DNA of 64,000 nucleotides, taken from Mrakia gelida. Taxonomy: Eukaryota > Basidiomycota > Tremellomycetes > Cystofilobasidiales > Mrakiaceae. The stretch is from positions 496,001 through 560,000 of the forward strand of contig BRON01000012.1 of the NCBI GenBank assembly GCA_024345305.1. The letters run 5' to 3'. The first letter of the stretch is position 1. The number at the start of each line of letters is the position of its first letter. The notes under the pieces were generated by a model, which was not told where the DNA came from, ran no database searches, and was given only the letters and a program-made list of their open reading frames with translations. The position numbers and the translations under genes are program-made. This document shows positions 11,573 to 23,187 of this stretch, piece after piece.

Positions 11573-14247
11573 ATGCTCTCTCTCTCGCTGGATCCCCCTC
11601 TGTTAGAATCCTCAACTACCTCTCCTCCCCCTTCTCCTCCTCTTCCTGTAACCCCGACGATGGAGAACGCGGCTTCGAGCTCGTCGTCGTCCCACGAGTC
11701 ACCTTCGGACCTTCCTCTTCCTCAATCTACCAGTCGGAACAGCATCTTCTCTTCGCAGTGGGGATCATCACCTGAAGGGAAACTCGCTCCTCCTCGTCCT
11801 CTGCCTCTCTTGCCTCTGAAGTTGGAAGGATTGGACGACGGAGGGTTCCGAGCAGGAGGATCCATCTGGTCGAGCTCAAACTCAAGAAGAGCTTCCTCAT
11901 CGAGTTCGTCCACGATGGCCATGGGTTCGCCGGGTGAGGTTTCATCGAGCAGTGGATACGGAGGAGGAGGATCTTCGTGCTCCACGAGTCCCAACTTCCC
12001 AGGACTAGCAGAATCAGCTTCAACCCACTTCCACGCCAACTCCTCCTTCCCATCCTCCACCTCCCCATCCTTCTTCTCACCCTCAGCCTCCCCGAAACCA
12101 ACCCCTACTCCTACACCTTATCGACAAGGTCACCAAAAGCAATCTTCGACCTCCTCCTCCATCTCGAGCAAAACTTCGTCCTTCTTCGATACTCCTACTC
12201 CGTCAGCGACTCCTCCTCCGCCCGACTCCTCCCTCAACTCATCCTCGTCGGCGAACTCGATTCATCCCCCTCCTCACATCTTCCAACATCTAGAACACCT
12301 CCCTTACTCACCAACAAGAAACTCCCACTTCGCCTCTTTACAACAACTCAAGCCCTCATCACCAAAGCTATACTCCTCCCCCAACGGACCCTCCTCCCCT
12401 CTCAGTCCAATCCCAAGACACGCTCTCCCTCCTCCTCAACAACAACCCTCGCCCTCGTCGCCCTCCTCGTTCGCGTCCACCTCCCTCCCTCCCCCTCCTC
12501 CTCCGCCACCTCGCTCCCTCCGCCTCAACCCAACAGAACCCTACCTCCTCGGCCGAGGCCTACGAGCATCAGTCTACCTCTCCTCCATCAAGGGAAAAGA
12601 ACGCGAATGGACTCTCGCAGCGACCAAAATCCCTCTCGAAGACGACGGGATCGAAGGACGGGAATCCCTCGTTCGCGAGGCCGAGGTTCTCACCTGGCTC
12701 GGAGTCAAGAGGGAGGGGATCGTTGGGTTCTTGGGGCTGGTGGATCTGGACGCAGCGAAGGTTAGGGTGGTCAAGCGGGTTGGAGAGGGAGGGGGTAGGA
12801 GGGGAGTGTTCGAGACGTACACGTTCGATCCTCCCTCGTCGTCGAGTTTGGGTTCGCTCGTGGGAGCAAGCGAGAGGATCCCAACCCAGCCGGTGCTGCT
12901 GTTGGAGTACTGTGCCTATGGGACGATCGATACGTTCGTGAAGACGCATCCGGAGTTGGTGACGGAGGAGGTGTGGACGCGGTGGGTTGGGGTGTTGGGG
13001 AGTGCGGGCGAGTGGTTGGAGGAACGGGGGGTTGTTCGTGAGTCTCTTCCCTCTTCTCGCTCGTCTTGCTTCTCCTCGAAACGCTCGCTCACTCGTCTTC
13101 GTCGTTTCGTCGTTTCGTTCCAGACCGAGACATCAAACCCATGAACATCCTCCTCACGTCGACCCTCCTCCCTCTCCTCACCGACTTCGGTTCTTCCCTC
13201 CTTCCCACCTCCCCCTCCTCTCCCTCTACCCTCAGCCCAACCGTCCCTCACTACCAAACAACCGGCACAACCCCCTACTCCTCCCCCGAGATGCTCCTCC
13301 ACCCCGAAACGGTCTCGTTCCCCTCGGACGTCTTCTCCCTCGGCGCGTCCCTCTACGTCGCCCTCTCGGGGAAGGAACCTTTCAAGGGCGTCAGTGGGAA
13401 CAGGGAGATGGTCTTCTGGGTGGGGAAGGGAGGGTTCTGGGAGTGGGAGGAAAGGAGACGAGGGGCTGTTTGGGGGGAGAACGCCGTGAGCGGTGGGTTG
13501 GGTGGGGTGAAGAGAGGAGGAAGTTTGAGAGAACCGAACCATCTCCACACACACGCGCACGCCCACCCTCAACTTCAACCCAGTACCAACTCGTCAGGCA
13601 GCCTCGGTCTTCCATCAAGCACCTCCCTCGGATCCGCACAAGCTTCGGGGTCGGGCGAACTGAGGCGAGTCGGAAGCTGGGAAGTGCTCAAACCTCGTGC
13701 AGCAGGAGGAGGGAGTGGATCGGTTGCCGACGGGTGGTGGAGAGGGAACAGTAGTGGGACCGACGGGGAGTACACCAGTCCGAACCCTTCTTCGAGACTG
13801 AGAGCGTCGCTCGAGGACTCGTTGCTCGTTCCAACCGACAAGGACGACGAGGAGGACGCGACGATGGCGACGGCGACGGATTCCCTCACCTCCTCCCCCT
13901 CGCCTAAAACCAAATCTACCAAACCGGTTCTTGAACCGCTGTCCCTGCACCACCAGCATCCTCCTTCCTCTCAACCAGCGCCACCAGCACTCCACCTCCC
14001 TCCCAACCCTCCCTCCTCTCTCGAATTCGACGACAACGAACCAACCGAACCCCTCGAAGGTCTCCCGATGTTCTTCCCCTCCTCGACGAGGGAGAACCCC
14101 CAGCAGGTGTCGGACTCAGCGAGGAGACTGCTCAAGAGGATGCTGGATCCTGATCCGAGGAGGAGGGGGACGATGAGGGGGGTGAGGGAGTGGGCGGAGG
14201 GGAGGGGTGGAGGAGGGAGGGTTGAGCTCAGTGCTTGGTCTCGTTGA
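11573..14247 (+). CDS. serine/threonine protein kinase with disordered N-terminus and C-lobe insert
   Basis: Two exons (11573-13037 and 13124-14247) give 862 residues, taking the ATG at 11573. The true start could be an upstream exon. About 320 residues of Ser/Pro-rich disordered sequence come first. The kinase domain follows: a Gly-rich loop (LLGRGLRASVYL), the ATP-binding Lys in LAATKIP, a hinge (LLLEYCAYGTIDTF), the catalytic loop VVHRDIKPMN, DFG (LLTDFGSS) and a substrate-binding loop ending YSSPEM. The catalytic His is built across the intron, which supports the join. A long low-complexity stretch of about 220 residues splits the C-lobe before the closing ARRLLKRMLDPDPRRRGT segment. All catalytic residues are present, so it should be active. 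The subfamily is not assigned. The layout recalls fungal-specific nutrient/ion-transport kinases, but that is only a resemblance. Confidence 0.85.
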
Positions 14248-14631
14248 GGGTTGGAACGTGGAGGGAAAGGAGGTGCTGGGTTGGGTGGGTGTGGGTGGGG
14301 GTCATGTCTCGTTTTTGTTTTCATTAATCTTTCCGTTCCGTACCATCATCTCGTTCCGCTCGCGCGTCGTCGTCGTCGTTTTCCCATTTTTTGTACTTGT
14401 TCTTGTGTGATCTCCTTCTTCTCGACCGTCGTGTCTTCCCATCTTACGCTTGTTGTACTTTCTAGCCCCTACTTACCCTTCTGCTCGATAGATAGAAGAA
14501 CGAAATATGTTTGAACCCTTGCGACTGCTTTCGGACGCGGTTGTCGTACTTTCGACGAGAGCGAGAGCAAGAGAGAGAAGAGGGGAGAGAAAGAAAGAGA
14601 GAGATCATTAATTACCGAGCTAAGTACGTGT
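14248..14631. other. convergent intergenic region
   Basis: About 380 bases between the 3' ends of the kinase (+) and exchanger (-) genes. T-rich tracts in the first half and GA-rich tracts in the second are consistent with two opposed 3' untranslated regions. No gene is seen. Confidence 0.55.
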
Positions 14632-17600
14632 TTATGCTTCCAAGAAGAGCTCGGTGAGGACGTTGGCCGTCTGTGACGGTCGAACGAAAGGGAAGAGGAG
14701 AGCGAGGTGAGTTCGAGTTCGACGCGTCGAAAGACGGAACGAAACGAAGGGAGAAAAGATGGGCTGGAACTGACCATCGAAACGAAGTAGAACCCAACGA
14801 GGAACCCACCCCATTTGCGAGTGAGCATCCATCCGTTTAGGGGGACGACGACTGTCGTGCGAAAAAGAGAAGGAGGACGGGTCAGGTTTGGGAGGGAAAC
14901 GAGGAACGAGAGGAAGGATGGACGAACTGAGAGTAAGAAGCAAGAGCGTTAGGAGACCGACTGCTGAAGCAAAGAGGGTTGGAGAGAAGCGTATGGGGTA
15001 GGGTTTGCCTGAGGCTGCGAGCCGGGCAAGAGGGAAAGACACGAACGGTCAGCGCGAGTTCGGAACGAGAGCGACGATCAGCGGGAGAGAGAGGAACGAA
15101 CTGAGCGTGACGAAAGCGCCAGAGAACCCTACGCCGAGGAGGATGTTGAGCATTGGCCCCCCAAAACAGGCTGAAAAGGCCATGATGGGAGCAAAGGAGG
15201 CTATGGAGAGGTTGGCGACGAGATCGGCTGTCGAATTTCCGATGGCGAAGACTGGCGAGCGAGCAAACGACTCGAACGGATCAGTGACGGTCGAAGAAGG
15301 ATGAGAACGAGCGGGTGAGCTCACTTGTGACTCCGATGATAGCGTCTGAGAGACCGAAGAGTTTCCCCAGCATCGAGAGGACGGAGACGACTTCGTCGGC
15401 TGGAAAAAGAGGAGACGCGTCAGGATTCGAGATCAAGGCTCGTCCGCGAGGGAGAAGGGACGGAAGAGAGCTCACCGAAGGTCATGATCCAGACCATAGC
15501 GACTGAGAAGCCGAGAAAGCATCGAGCGAGTCGACCTATCCGATTCGTTCCGTCGGAGGCGAAGGCGAGAGTGAACAGGGAGAGCAGGAGACCGAACGAC
15601 GAGAGGACGATTGGAGGGATGAGCGAGTCGGATTCCCCTGTGAATCGAGAAGAACGGAGAAGATTAGGTCAGCTGCGGGAACCGGAGAGGAGGGAGTAGC
15701 AGTGACGCACAGAAGAGGACGGCAGCAGCCCAGGTGGGACCGACTAGAACGAGAACGATTCGACGCGACGGCACGAACAAAAGGTCAGCGTTTCGTTCGA
15801 TATTCGATGTTTTAGATCCACCAGAGGCTCGCTGAGAAGCGATTCATACGGGCTCGAATGGTACTCACGAAGGCACTGAACAGCGAGCAACCACTTGTTG
15901 AACCCAACTTCAACGAGTTCGTCGAGCTCCTCCGTCGTCGACGTCTCTCCGTCTTCCCTCTCAACTTCCCCACCCACCTGCTCATCAGGTCGCTCCTCCT
16001 CCTCCCTATCCTCATCATCAAACAACGCGAACTCCCGAACCTCCTCCGTCGTGGCCGTTTCGACGACGGGAAGAGTAAGCGTTAAGACCAGGACGACCGG
16101 AACGAAGACGATGCTGAGTGCGGCGGAGGAGTAGGATTTTTTGGAGAGGGACTGAAGGGAGGGGAAGAGGATTCGATAGGTTTGATGAGAGATGTCGAGG
16201 AGACGAGCTCGTTTGGAGGATAGTTGTGATGGAGGTGGAGGGAGAAGGAGTTGAGGTGCAGCTATTGTTGAGCTCGATCCTGTTGCGTCGGGAGGAGGAA
16301 CGAGGTGAATGGTAGGGAAGACGATGGGAGGTTGGGTTGTGGGAGTGGGAGGTAGAGAATCGTCGTGTGGTGCTTTTGGGAAGGGGATAAGGGTTGGAGT
16401 CGACGCGACCTCGTCCTTCGGTCCTCGCGACGAGTCGTGACCGTTCGTTGACGTTCGAGCCGATGAACCGCTTCCGAGAACTGGAAGTTGAGACCATGGG
16501 TTGTACTCGACGTCGTGAGAGCTGCTTTTCCCCTCCTCCTGGTTCGACGATGGCGATGACGATCGTCCGGATGGTTTGCTCGAGGGATCCGACTGGCGAC
16601 GAGGAGGGGAGAGCCGAGGCCCTGTCTTGACGGAAGGTGATCCTCGAGAAGTGTCTAAATCGTCTGGGATATGGCCGACGCTCTTGTTGGACCGATGGGA
16701 GCTTTTGCTGGACCTTCGACGGACGCGAGTGTCTGGCGAGGGCGACCGAAATGACTGAGCGAAGTGGTGATGAGGGAGGGCGTAGTGACCGGAGGAGAAA
16801 GGAGTGGTAGGAGAGAGGTCATCTCCTTCGGCTCGGAGAGTGTTGACGACGTCTCGGAAATCGAGAGCTCCAAGGATGGAGAAGGTGGTTCGACGAACGT
16901 CGAGACTTGAGGCCGACGAAGAAGCTCGCGAACGACGAGGGATGTGACCTGATGACGAAGGGTATCGACTGGGTAGTGATGGCCGAACGTGAGAGAAATG
17001 ATCGGGATGATTTGAGGATGAGGGAGGGAGAATTTGAGGAGGGCGAAGGTGAGACGGGGTTTCTGGGGAGTCGGGTTCTGACGTCGAGATGGAGCGCTCG
17101 TTCCAGGAGACCTCTTTCGGACCAACGGCGGAGTAAGAGATCACCGTTCGCGTCTCTGGTAGTAAGCGATCCGATTCCGAGACTGAAAGTGAGGGCAAAA
17201 AGGGTCAGCTTCGCTCAATCGAACGGTCGACGCGTCGACTCACCGATTCCATCCTCCTCGACCGCCTTCCTTCTCCTGCTCCTCCAGTCCAAAATCCTCG
17301 TCCCTACTACGATCCAGAGCACGTAGTTTATGTACAATCCAATCAACGTGAGTGTCTCCCACGCCTCTAGTCGTCCATCATGGATCACGAAGAGAAGGAG
17401 CGAGACGGCGGCAATTGAGAAGCCTACGTCACGAAGGAAGGGTCCAGGGTGGACTTGAAAGGGTTTGACCTGATGGTAGATGAGAAGAAAGGAGGAGGAG
17501 CGAGGAAAGGAAGACGACGATCAGCGACGAAGACGCGACGCCAACCTCGACGCGAACGGTCAGACTCAGACTCACGAGAGCCATGCTTCCTACGACTACG

Positions 17601-18414
17601 GAGATGATGAATGTTGCAGCTCCGAGGAGCTCCCCGATAGCTAGCGATCCAGAGTTGGCCGTAAACGCAGCGTACGTCGAGAACACCTGGGAGGGAGGAG
17701 TGAAGGTCGTCAGTTGCGAGCCAACTCTCTTGAGAGCTCCCAAAAGACTCACATCGGGCGACCCGTTCCCCAAAGCCAATAGCGTAACCCCAGCGACGTC
17801 CTGATCCATTCCCAGGCCATCAGCGATGGTGGCGAGGTTCCTGTACGAGCAAAAAGATCAGTCGATCGAAGAGGAAAGGGAGGGGAGGGAGTCGATGTTT
17901 GGTTGAGCTCGACGTCTCTTTCGAGCTCGCGAGACCTTTCTCCTCCGCCAGAATTCCCTAGCGAACTCACACTACGAGGAAGTCTCCTGCACAGATCCCT
18001 AGGAAGGCAACTGCAGGATCAAAAGTGTCGAAAAGGTCAGCTTCGAGCTCTCAACGTCCCTTCTTCGTCCTTCCGACGCACACAGCCCCTGCCTTCCTTT
18101 GGTCTCCCTCATCGAACCCTCAGGCAGGTGGACTCACGCAAGAAGACCGTATAGAGTAGTAGAGCAGGTACGAGAGCCCACTTCCTGGCATCAGTCGGTG
18201 CGTCTGGAAGCTCGGGGAAGGGGTAACCAAGGCTGCCGAGGTCGAAGGATGTTGAGCTCGCGGGTTCCTTCTTTTGGACTCCAAGGAGGGAAAGAATTGG
18301 CGAGTGGGAAGGAGAGTCGTGAGAGAAGCGAGATGAAGAGACGAGGAGGAGGATGTTGATGAGGAGAAGGAGAGTGAAGATGAGAAGAGCTGGCGCTCTG
18401 GAGGAAGAGCCCAT
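14632..18414 (-). CDS. cation/Ca2+ exchanger of the CaCA superfamily (NCLX/YDL206W-like)
   Basis: A minus-strand, multi-exon membrane protein. The chosen start at 18414 (MGSSSRAPALL) opens a hydrophobic segment. The first exchanger repeat reads VAFLGICAGDFLV, NLATIADGLGM, VAGVTLLALGNGSPDV and, after a short intron, FSTYAAFTANSGSLAIGELL. The second reads GLSDAIIGVT and GNSTADLVANLSIASFAP, then ACFGGPMLNILLGVG. These carry the paired GNxxxD-type alpha-repeat signatures that bind the cation. A large hydrophilic loop (about 15.9-17.2 kb) separates the halves, as usual. The last exon encodes TANVLTELFLEA. Family members exchange Ca2+ for Na+ or H+ in vacuolar, Golgi/ER or mitochondrial membranes; which applies here cannot be told. 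The N-terminus may include a further upstream exon. Confidence 0.88.
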
Positions 18415-18714
18415 CCAAGGGTCGAAGAGGAGGAGGGAGAATGCAGTTGAGAGCGAAGGGGCGAAATGACGATCTGGACGAGTTGTGTTTTGAATCGGTC
18501 TCTTTTGAGGTTTCCTTCTCTTTCGCTTACGACTATAGTTCGGGTCTACGAGACTTGAGTCTGGATGGCATGCGAGTTGAAGAAACGAAGCGAGAGCGAG
18601 AGGAACGGTGGGGGGTCCGTTGACGTTCAAGTCGAAGTCGCGACGCGTCCTCAGCTCTTCCTTCTCGTCGACACCTCCACCCTTGCGGCCAGAACGAGAC
18701 AGGGATCTCAAGAA
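18415..18714. other. intergenic between F-box-like gene and exchanger
   Basis: About 300 bases between two minus-strand genes. They hold the 3' flank of the F-box-like gene and the promoter/leader of the exchanger, possibly including an unrecognised first exchanger exon. Nothing else is seen. Confidence 0.4.
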
Positions 18715-20267
18715 CTACTTCCCATCAATATCCACCTGGTACCCACACGACTGAATCAAAGTAACCCCCTCATCGACCATCGTCCGTCTCCCAACTCCCT
18801 TATCCCCGTCCAAAGATGCTCGTCGACGATTCCGTTCGAGCTGAAGGATCGAAAGAACGGAGTCAGCGTCGAAGAGACGAGATAAAGGCGCAGAGGGACG
18901 AGCTTACGTTGTTGAGCTGGGAGAAGAGAAAGGGAGGAGGTCAGCGAGGAGACGCGACGAGATGGAGACAGGGCGGTCGCGACTCACGTTGTTCAAAGGT
19001 AAACGACCTTCACGCCCGACGCAACAAGATCGAGAGCGACCTGAGACCATCTGTAATTAAGATCAAAGAGAGAGTCAGTATGAGAGACAGTATAATTAAA
19101 ACGAAGGGGGAACGCACGAGCTCCAGATGTAATCGCGCGGTCTCGCCGTCACCCAGTAGACGGTCTCGAGCTCCGGGAAGGTGGTTCTTGAGACGAAGTT
19201 TGAGAGAAGTCGATGCACTTGACGTAAGGCATGGAACTGATCCTTGGGAATCGTTTGCTCCTGAACGAGGATGAAGTTCCTGATCCCTAACCCCTTCCGA
19301 GGCTCCCCATGATCTAGATCACCCCACCGCTCGGGAATGCTGTCGAGGTAGATTGCGAGAGTCCTAAGACGTGTCGACCTGGTGACCGCCTGGAACTCGA
19401 GGTCCCTGAAGACCCAGCTCATCGGGCAGGTCGTTTCCTCCAAGCTTGATCCGGGCTCTACGACGTGACGCGCAACGACCGAGGAGTTTCCCATGATCGA
19501 GTCCGGATCCATTCCCTCGACGAGTTTTTTCAGCTTTGGGAGCTTCCATCCGAGCGCGACGGAGGAGGGTCCAATACAGTAGAGGGAAGAGTGGGAGAGG
19601 GTGAGGAGGAAGGGTAGAGTGAGGGACGGGGTGCGGAGGCGTTTGCCGATGGCGTCCAGATAGGTGACGTCGATGATTCCGAGGTGTTGGAGGGTGGGAG
19701 ATACAGTTCTGAGGAGGAGGACAGCCGAGTCGTAGTTTTCGAGGGAGAGACCGAGGCCGACGATAGATCGAAGACGCGGTTGGGAGGCCGCGAGACCTGC
19801 GAGGAGACTGGTCTTGACGGCGGTCTCGGCGCCGAAGTCGACGAAGGAGAGTTTGAGGAGGAGTATGAAGAGGTTGTTTAGCGGGTGGATGCCGCGCGTG
19901 TTCCAGCCGGGCGAGTCTTGATCTCTAGAAAGTGAGGTGAGGGAGAGGCCGACGACGAGGGAGGGTTCGCTGCTGCCAGACTCGGTCCATAGCTCCAGTT
20001 GGTGAGAGAAGAAGGCGCACGATCTGATGTCTCGAAGGTGGATGTAGGAGTACACGTCTCGGTCTGAGAGAGCCTGGAAGAGGAAAGGGAAGACGCGTCA
20101 GACGAAAGGTCGAGGACCGTGCTGTCGCGCGAAGCCGAGAGGCAGAGCGAACGGACCTTGAACCTCTTCGAGACCTTCCAAAAGCTCCTGATATCCTTCC
20201 GAGACTGATTCACAGGTCTCCATCGTTCGATGACGTCCGAGAGAAGAGGCTGGGGGGTGGAAGCCAT
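18715..20267 (-). CDS. F-box-like protein with a 9-nt internal exon
   Basis: Exon 1 starts at ATG 20267 and ends FWKVSKRFK. An 85-nt intron with a CTGAC branch site joins it to ALSDRDVYSYIHLRD. The N-terminus (LLSDVIERW... VSKRFKALSDRDVYSYIHL) looks like an F-box-type helix bundle, the part that docks on Skp1 in SCF ubiquitin ligases. The body (about 19.1-20.0 kb) has leucine-rich stretches but no clean repeat. Near the 3' end I join YIWSS, WSQVALDLVASGVK, a 9-nt exon CTCAACAAC (18908-18916, LNN) and LERNRRRASL. The protein ends SCGYQVDIDGK at 18715. All joins around the microexon are phase 0. Without this model the frame stops at TGA 18993. F-box function is inferred; target unknown. Confidence 0.7.
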
Positions 20268-20954
20268 CGAAGAGGAGTGGGAGGGACAAGGAAGGCGAGG
20301 ATGGTCGAGAGAACGTCGTCTGGGAGGAAGGGGAGTGGAGGCATGGCGAAGAGGTTGGATACGGTGGATATCGTTGAGGGTAGAAAGGCTGAAGGGAGCG
20401 TCTAAGAAGGAGATCGAGAAGATGGGAAAGGAAGAGGGCGAAGGACGAGGAGAGGGGAAGGAAGGGAAGGGGAAGGTCAGCTCTCTTTGGTTGAAGAAAG
20501 AACGAGTCAGCGGTCCCTAGGAGCGAGAGATAAACGTACAAGAAGCTGGTGTTTAAGTCTGAGAGCCCTTCTGACTGATAGACCGGGCAGAAAGGGCGTC
20601 TATGTCTGTAGAAGTGCTGCGATGACGGTTGAAAGCGAACGACGGGTCCGCCTTTTCAGCTTTCGACTTCAGTCGTTTCGTTCCTCGACCTGCCCTTGTC
20701 CCTCCCAACCCCCAGCTAGGAACTTTCCAAGGATCATCTCTCCTCTCCCTACTTCCCTCACGACTTCTTCCTTCGGATCCCTATACTTCTACACGCTCGA
20801 CCCGGTCGTTTAACTCGTCTCAAGCTCCTTCCTTCCTCCACTGGGAAACATCCACCCCTTCTCCTTCTCCACTCCACCCTTCCCTCTGGATTCAGCCCCC
20901 TCCTTCCCCATCCACACTCGTCTTCACTCTACCTCTTCTCACTCCGGAGCTGGA
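20268..20954. promoter_or_regulatory. divergent promoter region, F-box-like gene / PP4 gene
   Basis: About 690 bases between divergent starts. The left part is purine-rich on +, which reads as a pyrimidine-rich leader for the minus-strand gene. The right part is pyrimidine-rich just before the PP4 start. No separate gene is supported. Confidence 0.5.
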
Positions 20955-22865
20955 ATGAGTAGCGACCTTGACAGGTGAGCAAATCTTCTGATTTTGAGCT
21001 CGAGAGCTCGCCAACGAGCTCGTCCGGATGTGAGCTCAATCTGACCTCCTCCTCCCTTCACCTTCCATCTCACAGACAGATCGCCCAACTCAAACGATGC
21101 GAGCCGATATCAGAACAGGAGGTCAAGCAGCTCTGCTCGAAAGCTCAGGAGATCCTCATCGAAGAGGGAAACGTCCAGTACGTCGACAGTCCAGTCACGG
21201 TGAGTTCTCTCGCTCCTTCTTCCTCCTCCCCTCCCTCCCTTCCATCAGCTCGTTCTCCCCATCCAGCGACCCCAGACGCCTGGGACTTGGGCCAGGCTAC
21301 TGTCCAGAGCTCAGTTTCTGTTTCGGTGTGGCGTTTGGACCTCAAAAATGCTTTGAAGGGGAGGATGGCAGCTCGAACCGAGCTCAACAGAAACGACCAG
21401 CTCGTCACGAACGCTCGAAGCTCACCTTCCTCTTCCTTCTCCCTTCCCAGATCTGCGGAGACATCCACGGCCAGTTCTTCGATCTCATAGAACTCTTCCG
21501 AGTTGGTGGAGAGTGTCCTAAAACATCCTATCTCTTCATGGTACGTTCTCTCGTTCCTCCCACGATCCTCCTCCCTCCCTCCCTCCCTCCCTCCCTCCCA
21601 TTACCAACCTCGCTCGAGCTCACACCTCCCTCCCTTTCCCCTCCTCGTGTTCTTCACTCGCTTCCGTCGAACAGGGTGACTTCGTCGATCGAGGTTTCTA
21701 CTCCGTCGAGACCTTCCTCCTCCTCCTGGCTCTCAAAGTCCGTTATCCAGATCGACTCACGCTCATTCGAGGGAACCACGAGTCTCGGCAGATCACCCAG
21801 GTCTACGGGTTCTACGACGAGTGCCAGCGGAAGTACGGGAGTGTGAACGTTTGGAGATACTGCTGCGATGTGTTTGATTATCTGAGTTTGGGAGCGGTGG
21901 TGGATGGGAGGGTGTTCTGCGTGCATGGAGGGCTGAGTCCGAGTGTCGTGACGCTGGATCAGGTGAGTCTTGTGTGCTGTCTGGTCGACGAGAGGAGGAG
22001 GAGGAGCTGAGAGTCGGTGGGAGGGAGTCCTGGACAAGGGAGGGGGAGGGAGGTGTGCTGGGAAGGAAGAGGCTCGAGACGCGAGCTCGCGAAGGAAGGA
22101 GCGAATGAGCTGACCTCTTTTCTTTCATTCCTTCCTCTCCTCGCAGATTCGGCTGATAGATCGGAAACAGGAGGTGCCTCATGACGGAGCGATGTGTGAT
22201 CTGTTATGGTCGGATCCAGATGGTGAGTCGAGTTGGCCTTCCTCTTTGAACACGCGCGACCTCGTTTGGCTGACTGTTGACTCCTCTTCCTCTCCAGATA
22301 TCGACGGATGGGGAGTCTCACCGAGAGGAGCTGGTTTCCTGTTCGGAGGTCAGTTTATGTTCCTCCTCTGTCGTCCTCTGCTCTCGTCGCTGACTGAATC
22401 TCCCTCGTTCTCCTCCCAGCCGACATCGTGGCCGCGTTCAACCGGACCAACTCGATAGACCTCGTCGCTCGAGCCCATCAGCTCGTCATGGAGGGATACA
22501 AGCTCATGTTTGATAAAAAGATCGTGACCGTCTGGAGTGGTTCGTCTCTCTCTTGCGCATCTTGATCTCCTTCTGGTCGAGCAGAGACGCGACGCTCACC
22601 TTCATTTTCCTCTCTCTTCCGTCGCGTGCAGCACCGAACTATTGCTACCGCTGCGGAAACGTGGCTTCGATACTGGAACTGGGAGAGAACCTCGAGCAGA
22701 AGTATCAAGTCTTCGATGCTGCACCCCAAGACGCGAAGGGGATCCCTGCGAAGAGACCTCTGCCGGAGTACTGTGAGTCTCGAGCCCACGCTTTCCCTCT
22801 TCCTTCCTCTCGTCTCGAATATTGACACCAACTATCCCAACTCGTTCTCGCTCACAGTCCTGTAA
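20955..22865 (+). CDS. PPH3: protein phosphatase 4 catalytic subunit
   Basis: Begins with a 20-nt first exon (ATG 20955, MSSDLD then R across the intron). Further exons give [88 protein letters not shown] and [15 protein letters not shown]. The protein ends LPEYFL, with the stop assembled from the last tiny exon at 22858-22865. The GDxHG, GDxVDRG and GNHE metal-binding motifs are complete, and the C-terminal YFL is the methylation-type tail of PP2A-like enzymes. The overall match is closest to PP4 (Pph3/PPP4C) rather than PP2A or PP6, from the N-terminal 'RCEPISE' and 'NYCYRCGN' context. PP4 reverses checkpoint phosphorylation after DNA damage. One intron holds a CTCCC repeat tract (21575-21600). 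Confidence 0.95.
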
Positions 22866-23187
22866 ACCCCTCGAGCTTCGAACATCTTTCTCTCTCTCTC
22901 CCATCATGTCCCTTCACGCACGCTTGTCCCATCTCTCACGAATCTCCTCTCTCTCTCTCTCGCTTTCTACATCTTTCCTCTCGCTTTGTAACTCGCTGTT
23001 TCTGCTCTCTGCTTTGTGTTCTTTTCCTCTCGACCTAACTACAAAATCTTCGTCGTCTTTGCATGGTCCATTTTAGTGTCCGCTCGTCTCTCGAAAGCGA
23101 AGCTCAACTCGAGTCGACTCCCTCCAACCAAACGGCCTCCTCCCTCCTCCCCCCCTTCTCTTCAGCAAAAACAGAACTCCAAGGACG
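22866..23187. other. intergenic between PP4 and Ubp14 genes
   Basis: About 320 bases, strongly pyrimidine-rich (CTCTCT runs near 22890-22990), consistent with a PP4 3' flank and the core promoter/leader of the next + strand gene. No gene is seen. Confidence 0.5.

Noticed and set aside
20955..22865. PP2A or PP6 identity for the phosphatase
   Set aside because: N-terminal '[16 protein letters not shown]' and the end 'LPEYFL' fit PP4 best; the others share the core but not this combination.
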